A DNA stretch of 6,400 bases from Desulfuromonadales bacterium (GTDB taxonomy: Bacteria; Desulfobacterota; Desulfuromonadia; Desulfuromonadales; BM103). The translations under genes and the position numbers were made by a program. This document shows positions 1 to 4,637 of this stretch, piece by piece. The stretch covers positions 1 through 6,400 of the forward strand of contig JAUWTX010000131.1 in assembly GCA_030614505.1 (NCBI GenBank). The letters are read 5' to 3'. Every line of letters starts with the position of its first letter. Position 1 is the stretch's first letter. Below the pieces are notes generated by a model. The model did no database searches and had not been told where the DNA came from. It saw only the letters and a program-made list of their open reading frames with translations.

Positions 1-1
1 C

Positions 2-604
2 GCAACACTTTTTGTCCTGATGCTCTTCGGCAGAACTTTTTCAAAAAGGATATGGCTTTATTCCGCCATCGTTTTCATCGGCGTTTTTCTCGTTAATATC
101 AGTCAAGTCGAATCAGAAAACATCATGCCACTACTTTTAGGGGCCTCGCCAGTCCTGGCTGCAGCCTTTCTTTATCCGCTCGGCAATCAACTCGTATGGG
201 AAGCAAAACACGGCCGCAAGGGTCTGCCAAAAGTAGATGCCAAACTCCTTGATAATGCTTTTGCCAAAGTGCTCTTGCTTTCCCTTGGCAGTGTGCCCTT
301 CTGGATTGTGCTGTTTCCCTTCACCGATGCAACAATCCCCTCACATGGCCAGTTTATCAATGTCGCCCTGGTCGCGCTCTTCTCGGGAGTCATCGCCACC
401 TCACTCTTCCTGTCGGCCCGCAACAGTGCTGACAACGCCAGCAAACTGGCCGCCGTAGACGCAACACAATCAAGCGAAGTCATCTTTGCCCTCGCTGGCG
501 AAGCCCTCTTCCTGCAGGCCAGCCTGCCGAACTTGATGGGGATCTTCGGTATGCTTGTCGCTTGTGTGGGACTTGTTGCGTTTGTTCGCCATGAACATGA
601 CTGA
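2..604 (+). CDS. Multidrug resistance efflux transporter family (DMT superfamily), 3' part only
   Basis: The reading frame is open at the left edge, so the N-terminal part lies outside the window; the ATG at position 20 is internal. The visible 200 residues are the C-terminal part of a DMT-superfamily inner-membrane transporter, probably about two thirds of a protein usually near 300 residues. Hydrophobic helices alternate with short loops. The stretch with YPLGNQ, then a cytoplasmic-looking charged loop, then GVIATSLF and KLAAVDATQSSEV, fits the PF13536-type 'multidrug resistance efflux transporter' group better than plain EamA. In that family the ATQS-EV segment in the penultimate helix region is conserved. 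The protein ends RHEHD, a short charged cytoplasmic tail. The substrate cannot be read from sequence; efflux of small amphipathic compounds or metabolites is the family expectation. A LysE-type exporter follows after 146 bases. The family call is fairly secure, the substrate is not. Confidence 0.85.
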   Translation, partial: ATLFVLMLFGRTFSKRIWLYSAIVFIGVFLVNISQVESENIMPLLLGASPVLAAAFLYPLGNQLVWEAKHGRKGLPKVDAKLLDNAFAKVLLLSLGSVPFWIVLFPFTDATIPSHGQFINVALVALFSGVIATSLFLSARNSADNASKLAAVDATQSSEVIFALAGEALFLQASLPNLMGIFGMLVACVGLVAFVRHEHD

Positions 605-750
605 GAGATCGGCGTTCGGAGACAATTAGGTGAGGTGTCCCCATATCTCCAGCCAAATTCTTTTCTGTGGTACTCCCAGGCCGAAAAATGATATCTTTGT
701 AAGTTGTCGCGAACAAATAACAATCAAAATACTACACCGTTGAGGATCAA

Positions 751-1377
751 ATGTACGACTTCACTCCCTACCTGGGATTTGCCACGGTCAGCTTGATGAT
801 CGCTTTATCCCCCGGCCCCAGCTGGGCCTACACCATATCAACCACTCTCGGCCACGGCAGAAAAGCCGGTATGATCGGCAACCTTGGCAATTCCTCCGGC
901 ATCCTCTGTCATGCAGTGGCTGTCGCTCTCGGTCTTGCCGCTCTGCTCCAATACTCATCTGCAGCATTCCATACGATCAAGTTTCTAGGCGTGGCCTACC
1001 TGGTCTACCTGGCCTGGCGAGCCTTTCGAGGCGGGTCTGCCCTGAACAATGTGATGGAGACTCCCAGTACTACATCCTGGAAAATTTTTCGCAATGGCGC
1101 TTTTGTGAGCATTTTCAACCCCAAGATATCTCTATTGATGCTGGCACTGTTGCCGCAGTTCGTGGATCCTGCGGCGAGTAACCCGGAGCTTCAAATCGGG
1201 GCCATGGGCGCAATGCATGCTTTGATCGCCGGTATTGTACACACCCATCTGATCCTGTTTTCAAGTAGCATTTCCCGGCGAATCAAGAAATCCGGAAAAG
1301 TGCAAAGGGCCATGAGGTGGGTGACTGGAACGGTTTTTCTTGGCTTCGGTGCACGCCTGGCGTTAACAGAGAATTAA
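751..1377 (+). CDS. LysE/RhtB-family amino-acid exporter
   Basis: A 208-residue inner-membrane protein of the usual LysE/RhtB length, expected to export an amino acid or derivative using the proton gradient. Family marks in order are the N-terminal helix with SPGP (residues 20-23, usually TPGP), the glycine-rich GHGRKAG and GNSSG region (34-50), the helix with LGVAYLVYLAWRAFRGG (79-95), and the signature FNPKISLLMLALLPQF (122-137), followed by two C-terminal hydrophobic segments (about 150-172 and 190-206). The ATG at 751 follows a GAGG Shine-Dalgarno at 742-745 with 5 nt between. The stop TAA is immediately followed by TAG. Substrate is not predictable by motif. RhtB relatives export homoserine/threonine and E. 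coli EamB (YfiK) exports cysteine and O-acetylserine. A cysteine-synthase-family gene lies two genes downstream, which makes a sulfur amino acid a reasonable but unproven guess. Confidence 0.9.
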   Translation: MYDFTPYLGFATVSLMIALSPGPSWAYTISTTLGHGRKAGMIGNLGNSSGILCHAVAVALGLAALLQYSSAAFHTIKFLGVAYLVYLAWRAFRGGSALNNVMETPSTTSWKIFRNGAFVSIFNPKISLLMLALLPQFVDPAASNPELQIGAMGAMHALIAGIVHTHLILFSSSISRRIKKSGKVQRAMRWVTGTVFLGFGARLALTEN

Positions 1378-1380
1378 TAG

Positions 1381-1410
1381 TTGACACACTCTTTAATTGA
1401 ACAGAACATT
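1381..1410 (+). promoter_or_regulatory. Possible sigma-70 promoter for the 1442 gene and the PLP enzyme
   Basis: A perfect -35 hexamer TTGACA lies at 1381-1386, just after the exporter stop codon. At 18 nt spacing the -10 position reads AACATT (1405-1410), which matches only half of TATAAT, so the box is weak. If real, it would let the small membrane protein and the downstream PLP enzyme be transcribed separately from the exporter. An exact hexamer can arise by chance. Confidence 0.3.
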
Positions 1411-1427
1411 ACCCTAACGATAAGAAC

Positions 1428-1435
1428 AGGAGAGG
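1428..1435 (+). promoter_or_regulatory. Strong ribosome binding site that fixes a GTG start
   Basis: AGGAGAGG lies 6 nt before the GTG at 1442. The nearest in-frame ATG (1454) would be 18 nt away, too far, so the GTG is the preferred start. Confidence 0.75.
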
Positions 1436-1441
1436 TACCCC

Positions 1442-1927
1442 GTGGAAAGAAAGATGGAATCAAAGAAATCCCTGAGAAAGTTCTACGCATTGGTCATTCT
1501 CTGGTTTGTAACGATTGTTTCAGTGGTCATCGGTTCCATAGCCTACAATTACTATCAGGGCTCGGGATATAGTGATACGGCCGTGCCATATATCGAGCAA
1601 ATCATCCCGATAGTCTCGGAATGGGATCCAGCAGCAATCAGAGAGCTCATGGTCCCGGAGGTCTCAGCAGAGATTTCGGATGATAAATTTGCCCAGACCA
1701 TGGTCTGGTTTGCAAAGCTGGGGGCACTTCAGAGCATGGAAGAACCTGAGTTTCAAGAAGTCGATACCGGGGGAAAGACCGTCATTGGCATGCAAACCAT
1801 AGTTGAATATGAAGTTGATGCGAAATATGAAAATGGCGATGCCTTACTCAACATCAAACTGCTTGAGAGAGACGGATCATTTGAACTCTACAGCTTCAAC
1901 CTGAGCTCAGAAGTCCTGCTTGAATAG
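1442..1927 (+). CDS. Membrane-anchored protein with NTF2-like-looking extracytoplasmic domain, function unknown
   Basis: A 161-residue protein starting at GTG. Residues 1-13 are strongly basic (MERKMESKKSLRK), 14-36 form one hydrophobic helix, and about 37-161 form a soluble domain. The positive N-terminus predicts a cytoplasmic tail with the soluble domain in the periplasm. No cleavage motif is evident, so it is probably a membrane anchor rather than a removable signal. The soluble part starts with a helical region (about 50-100). Then come strand-like alternations (EVDTGGKTVIGMQTIVEYEVDAKYE, split around 106-130; LLNIKLLERDGSFELYSFNLSS around 135-156). This order of helices followed by a curved sheet ending in '-G-fel-sF-l-S' resembles small cystatin/NTF2-like domains such as the DUF3887/DUF4864 type. 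I do not recognise a specific family. No catalytic residues or cysteines stand out. It lies 64 bases after the exporter and 17 bases before the PLP enzyme's start, so co-transcription with the enzyme is likely. Confidence 0.8.
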   Translation: MERKMESKKSLRKFYALVILWFVTIVSVVIGSIAYNYYQGSGYSDTAVPYIEQIIPIVSEWDPAAIRELMVPEVSAEISDDKFAQTMVWFAKLGALQSMEEPEFQEVDTGGKTVIGMQTIVEYEVDAKYENGDALLNIKLLERDGSFELYSFNLSSEVLLE

Positions 1928-1934
1928 CTGAATT

Positions 1935-1940
1935 GAGGGA
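1935..1940 (+). promoter_or_regulatory. Ribosome binding site that fixes the ATG at 1945
   Basis: GAGGGA ends 4 nt before the ATG at 1945. The TTG at 1933 would overlap this site and have no site of its own, so the longer protein starting there is not supported. Confidence 0.7.
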
Positions 1941-1944
1941 ACTC

Positions 1945-2922
1945 ATGTCAACCCATGCTGAACTGTCGATTCTCAGCGGGCTAGTGGAATCTGTCGCACC
2001 AACGCCATTGAAGCCGGTGCAGCTACATGCGGAACTGCCACCGATCTGGTGCAAACTCGAATATCTCAATCCGTCTGGCTCAACCAAGGACCGTATTGCC
2101 TCTTACATCCTTTCCAAGGCCTGGCGCGAGGGTGTGATCGGGCCGGGGGCACTGGTCTGTGAAGCCTCAAGTGGCTCAACGAGCATCGCCATGGCGATGG
2201 TCTGTGCCCAGATGGGGTTGAAATTTATTGCTGTACTGCCTGAGAGCGTCAGCAACGAGCGGGTCAAGATGATTCGCGCCTACGGCGGTACGGTTCGCCT
2301 GAGTCCAGATGCTGCGGGTATGACCGGCTGCATAGAGTTGACGCAGACTCTGGCCCGGACCGAAGGTGCATTTTTACCTCGACAATTTGAGAACATTGAC
2401 AACGCAGAAGCCCATCGCCGGGCAACCGCAGTAGAAATTCTTGCTGAGATACCAGGCCGCTCGGTGGACGCAGTTGTGAGTGGCGTCGGCACCGGTGGAA
2501 CTTTGGTTGGCCTGTATAAGGGTTTTCACGACGCCGGCTGCAAAACGATTCCAGTTCTGGCACGTCCAGTGTGCGTCAGCGAAACCGCAGACTATGCCTG
2601 CGGTTGTTTTCAGCAGGCGGAGTGCTGCAGTTTCAGCACCTGTGTGCCAGGCGTCATGGACAATCAGTCGGAGATTCTGCGTTCAACGGATCTCGCCGGT
2701 CTGGTCACTATTGAAGTCGAAGAGGAACACGCCCTGGAGACCACCCGTGCTTTGATCAGGAAGGGCTTCGCAGTGGGACCGAGCAGTGGCTTGAACTACG
2801 TCGCGGCACTTGAGATAGCCAAGCAGCTCGACCCGACAGTGAAGATTGTCACCATCTTTCCAGACCGTATGGAACGTTATTTTTCGACGGCGCTCTTTTA
2901 CAATGACCAGGACAATCCATAA
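1945..2922 (+). CDS. PLP-dependent cysteine-synthase-family enzyme (CysK/Cds1-like) with cysteine-rich segment
   Basis: A 325-residue fold-type II PLP enzyme of the cysteine synthase/cystathionine beta-synthase family, presumably cytoplasmic. The N-terminal TPLKPV opening, then NPSGSTKDR (42-50) with catalytic Lys48 that forms the internal aldimine, are intact. The phosphate-binding loop GTGGT is at 182-186. GPSSG (278-282) supplies the serine that faces the pyridine nitrogen. The C-terminal FPDRMERYFST matches the family's PDxxERYLST. Two features differ from CysK. The substrate loop, TSGNTG in classical cysteine synthases, is SSGSTS (75-80); an SSGST form occurs in Cds1-type L-cysteine desulfhydrases and other uncharacterised members. 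Residues 210-233 hold six cysteines (C210, C219, C221, C227, C228, C233) where CysK has an ordinary loop. Likely chemistry is beta-replacement or beta-elimination on serine-, O-acetylserine- or cysteine-type substrates; synthase versus desulfhydrase cannot be decided here. The 17-nt gap to the preceding gene suggests one operon. Confidence 0.9.
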   Translation: MSTHAELSILSGLVESVAPTPLKPVQLHAELPPIWCKLEYLNPSGSTKDRIASYILSKAWREGVIGPGALVCEASSGSTSIAMAMVCAQMGLKFIAVLPESVSNERVKMIRAYGGTVRLSPDAAGMTGCIELTQTLARTEGAFLPRQFENIDNAEAHRRATAVEILAEIPGRSVDAVVSGVGTGGTLVGLYKGFHDAGCKTIPVLARPVCVSETADYACGCFQQAECCSFSTCVPGVMDNQSEILRSTDLAGLVTIEVEEEHALETTRALIRKGFAVGPSSGLNYVAALEIAKQLDPTVKIVTIFPDRMERYFSTALFYNDQDNP

Positions 2923-2963
2923 GCTGCAACAGCCTTTCTCTGTGAAATGAAACTCTCCTCCTT

Positions 2964-2969
2964 TATGAT
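2964..2969 (+). promoter_or_regulatory. Possible -10 box for the GFA-family gene
   Basis: TATGAT matches five of six consensus positions and lies 78 nt before the ATG at 3047. No good -35 is found 16-18 nt upstream (TGTGAA at 2941-2946 is poor), so this is a weak candidate. Confidence 0.2.
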
Positions 2970-2981
2970 ACTCGTCACCGG

Positions 2982-3006
2982 CCCTCGATATCGGCAGGGT
3001 GCTTTT
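2982..3006 (+). terminator. Weak hairpin between PLP enzyme and GFA gene
   Basis: CCCT (2982-2985) pairs with AGGG (2996-2999), with CG/CG inside and a 2-nt bulge, followed by TGCTTTT. A second small stem, GCTTTT (3001-3006) with AAAAGC (3013-3018), follows. Both are short and the U-tract is poor. They could form a leaky terminator for the PLP gene or structure in the leader of the next gene. Confidence 0.2.
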
Positions 3007-3033
3007 GGCTAAAAAAGCGGACAACTTCTAACG

Positions 3034-3040
3034 AAGGAGA
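3034..3040 (+). promoter_or_regulatory. Ribosome binding site that fixes the ATG at 3047
   Basis: AAGGAGA lies 6 nt before the ATG at 3047. The in-frame GTG at 3041 directly abuts the site and cannot be the start it serves. Confidence 0.75.
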
Positions 3041-3046
3041 GTGCTC

Positions 3047-3454
3047 ATGACAACAGCAATCACTGGCTCCTGTTTCTGCAAAGCAGTTCAATATCGCATC
3101 ACATCGGCCATCCCAATGGCTGTCAATTGCCACTGTAATAAATGCAAAAAAGCTGGCGGCGCTGCCTTTTCGAGCCTTGCCGTGATCAGAGAGAAAAACC
3201 TGAAAATTACTTCCGGCAAGGAGTGCCTGACCACTTATCAACTGGGTGAGAATCTGGCTAAACATTTCTGCAGCCGCTGCGGCACTCCGATCTACAACAT
3301 TAATAACCGCTATCCTGGCCGCTGCATGATGGCACTTGGCTCATTCGACAACCCTTCTGTTGTAGTTCCGTCTGTGAATATCCATTGCGAAAACCGGCTG
3401 GCCTGGGTGCTTCTGGATGACAAGATGCAGAATTTTGAACAGGACTATAGCTGA
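3047..3454 (+). CDS. GFA-family zinc-binding protein (glutathione-dependent formaldehyde-activating fold)
   Basis: A 135-residue cytoplasmic protein of typical GFA/Mss4-like length. All expected metal ligands are visible: the GSCFC motif (Cys9, Cys11), the CHCNKC cluster (Cys28, Cys30, Cys33) followed by KKAGGAAFSSLAV, and CSRCGTPIY (Cys75, Cys78). In the characterised family member, glutathione-dependent formaldehyde-activating enzyme, these bind one structural and one catalytic zinc. Most bacterial relatives are uncharacterised and need not act on formaldehyde. The C-terminal SVNIHCENRLAWV matches the usual '..hIw...r..W' ending, with Cys replacing the common Trp. No formaldehyde dehydrogenase or glutathione gene is adjacent, so its substrate is open. 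It seems to be its own unit or the first gene ahead of the coiled-coil gene. A hairpin overlaps its stop codon. Confidence 0.9.
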   Translation: MTTAITGSCFCKAVQYRITSAIPMAVNCHCNKCKKAGGAAFSSLAVIREKNLKITSGKECLTTYQLGENLAKHFCSRCGTPIYNINNRYPGRCMMALGSFDNPSVVVPSVNIHCENRLAWVLLDDKMQNFEQDYS

Positions 3455-3494
3455 TCTGGTCACGACAGATCAGCTTGCAATATTTTTCAATTTT
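3449..3494 (+). terminator. Intrinsic terminator or attenuator overlapping the GFA stop codon
   Basis: AGCTGATCTG (3449-3458) and CAGATCAGCT (3466-3475) are perfect 10-bp inverted arms with a 7-nt loop. They are followed by TGCAATATTTTTCAATTTT (3476-3494). The left arm includes the last codon and the TGA stop of the GFA gene. The T-run starts about 5 nt after the stem, slightly late for a classical terminator. The Shine-Dalgarno of the next gene begins directly after the T-rich stretch. Confidence 0.5.
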
Positions 3495-3500
3495 GGAGGA
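3495..3500 (+). promoter_or_regulatory. Ribosome binding site of the coiled-coil gene
   Basis: GGAGGA lies 6 nt before the ATG at 3507. The frame is open upstream to 3417, but any earlier start would overlap the GFA gene without a binding site and would bury the signal peptide. Confidence 0.75.
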
Positions 3501-3506
3501 AACATC

Positions 3507-4043
3507 ATGAGAAGAAGTTTGATAAGGGTTCTGTTTGCAATGCTGCCACTCTACCTGTACTTAAGCAGCACCGCCATAGCCGCACAACACAATATGGGTG
3601 ACGCCATGATCGCCGAGGAAATCAGAATTCTGTCTACAGCTGTCGATAACCTGGCAAAGCAAATGGCAAAGCAAACGAGCAGTGGGCATCAGGACACCAA
3701 TCTGCGTAAGCTTGATATTGCCATTGCCTATCTGAACTTCCGGTCACGCCGGATTGAGATGTTTGAACGTGATATGCAGTCGATGAGAACCAGCCGCAAT
3801 CGTCTCGATGATGTTCTGGAACAGTTCAAACGTGAAGAGGAAAGTCTGTCTCAATCTTTCGATGCCAATCAGCGGGAAGCCATCGAAAAAGCCCGTGAGA
3901 CACTGAGCTTTCGCAGGCAGGTTATCAAGGACAGGATCAGTCGTATGGACGAGGAAGTAATTCTTCTCGAGAACCGGATCATGGACATGCAGAGCCAGAT
4001 CGACAGCGTGGAAAGTTTCGTACAAAAAAACCTGGCATTTTAA
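3507..4043 (+). CDS. Secreted coiled-coil protein, function unknown
   Basis: A 178-residue protein starting at the ATG at 3507. It has a clear Sec signal peptide: basic MRRSLIR, hydrophobic core about 8-20, then SSTAIAAQ with likely cleavage after Ala25 or Ala26. The protein is therefore probably periplasmic; there is no lipobox cysteine and in fact no cysteine at all. The mature part is almost wholly helical and rich in Arg, Glu, Gln, Ser and Met. Heptad-like spacing of hydrophobics is seen at about 36-56, 66-115 and 122-174 (for example RQVIKDRISRMDEEV and LLENRIMDMQSQIDSV), so long coiled coils are expected. It ends in a bulky hydrophobic tail, FVQKNLAF; a terminal Phe is typical of outer-membrane proteins, but there is no sign of a barrel. 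I recognise no family. An exact 12-bp tandem repeat lies inside the gene. Its stop overlaps that of the convergent membrane-protein gene. Confidence 0.8.
   Translation: MRRSLIRVLFAMLPLYLYLSSTAIAAQHNMGDAMIAEEIRILSTAVDNLAKQMAKQTSSGHQDTNLRKLDIAIAYLNFRSRRIEMFERDMQSMRTSRNRLDDVLEQFKREEESLSQSFDANQREAIEKARETLSFRRQVIKDRISRMDEEVILLENRIMDMQSQIDSVESFVQKNLAF
3652..3675 (+). repeat. Two tandem copies of a 12-bp unit inside the coiled-coil gene
   Basis: TGGCAAAGCAAA occurs at 3652-3663 and again at 3664-3675. It is in frame and yields LAKQ-MAKQ (residues 49-56), a four-residue insertion by slippage that keeps the helix but shifts heptad phase. Confidence 0.85.
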
Positions 4044-4573
4044 GAGGGCCTATCTTCCCCCTCATCTCCCCGTTGCATACTCTTGAGCAAAGCACGTTCC
4101 TTGCGGACCGCCTCGCCACTGTGCGCCCAGAGATAATAATTCTCAAGGCCCATAACACTGATGCCGGCGAAAAAAACTGCCCAGAAATTACCCGGCAATG
4201 CTCCGGACAAGTGGTAAAAGGTATAGAAGGCTGTAAAAAAAGCGGCGTGCATCAGACCCAGGTAGGGCTTGATGTTTTGGCTCATGCGGGCAAGGGTGCG
4301 AACGATACCTGAGAATGCATAAACGACCAGGGCCAGACTGATCATTCCTATCGGTGGCGGTGCGCCGAGTATTCTGCGAGTATTTTCGCTGAGGTCGGGA
4401 AGAAAAGAAAAATTATCGAAGGCAGCAAGGCTGACCAGCAGGAACAGAGCCATTGACCAAAGACCGTTACCGGAGGCTCTTTCAAGACGCCGGATGCGCT
4501 TTTCGATCCTATTCCGCAGATCTTCTCGTCCCGACGCTTGCTGCTCTTCGGGTTGTGGCCCCGCCTGGCTCAT
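4040..4573 (-). CDS. Four-helix inner-membrane protein, function unknown
   Basis: A 177-residue protein, last gene of the minus-strand group. The N-terminal 35 residues are hydrophilic: Gln/Glu/Pro-rich, then a basic short helix REDLRNRIEKRIRRLER (17-33). Four hydrophobic segments follow at about 38-57, 76-95, 105-123 and 129-149, ending in a charged tail (RKERALLKSMQRGDEGEDRPS). Positive charges fall at the N-terminus, in the loop between helices 2 and 3 (RTLARMSQNIKPY) and in the C-tail, which predicts both ends in the cytoplasm. No heme motif, cysteine or catalytic signature is visible, and histidines (109, 121, 151) are too few and scattered to claim heme b. I recognise no family. Its place after a heme sensor and a HybB/NrfD-type subunit suggests a role in assembling or tuning that respiratory complex, or in carrying the sensor's signal, but this is inference. 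The gap to the sensor gene is 64 bases. Confidence 0.75.
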   Translation of the reverse strand: MSQAGPQPEEQQASGREDLRNRIEKRIRRLERASGNGLWSMALFLLVSLAAFDNFSFLPDLSENTRRILGAPPPIGMISLALVVYAFSGIVRTLARMSQNIKPYLGLMHAAFFTAFYTFYHLSGALPGNFWAVFFAGISVMGLENYYLWAHSGEAVRKERALLKSMQRGDEGEDRPS

Positions 4574-4579
4574 TGTCAT

Positions 4580-4587
4580 CTCCTTCT
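4580..4587 (-). promoter_or_regulatory. Ribosome binding site that fixes the start at 4573
   Basis: On the minus strand AGAAGGAG is followed by ATGACA and then the ATG at 4573, giving 6-nt spacing. The earlier in-frame ATG at 4579 abuts the site directly and is unlikely to be used. Confidence 0.65.
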
Positions 4588-4637
4588 GCCTGCCAGCACA
4601 GAACGGTTAAACCGGAGTCAGAAATAAAATAGCAACC

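Noticed and set aside
187..723. Open frame of 178 codons on the minus strand
   Set aside because: It is antisense to a recognisable DMT transporter, and its Arg/Ser/Thr-rich translation resembles nothing.
704..733. TTGTCG with AATACT at 18-nt spacing as a promoter for the LysE-type gene
   Set aside because: Only four of six matches in each box, no better than chance in this AT-rich gap; the 605-750 gap otherwise shows no convincing signal.
1933..1944. TTG start four codons earlier for the PLP enzyme
   Set aside because: The TTG overlaps the GAGGGA ribosome site that properly serves the ATG at 1945.
3041..3046. GTG start two codons earlier for the GFA protein
   Set aside because: It abuts the AAGGAGA site with no spacing; the ATG at 3047 has the right 6 nt and begins like other family members.
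3417..3506. Upstream extension of the coiled-coil gene to 3417
   Set aside because: The extension overlaps the GFA gene, has no ribosome site and would place 30 residues before an otherwise textbook signal peptide.
4044..4063. GAGGG/CCCTC inverted repeat just past the convergent stops
   Set aside because: Five pairs with a 10-nt loop inside the coding end of the minus-strand gene and no T-run; too weak to call a terminator.
4601..4615. Small palindrome CGGTTAAACCG between the sensor and four-helix genes
   Set aside because: Only four pairs can form around a three-base loop and no U-tract follows, so it is neither a terminator nor a convincing operator.
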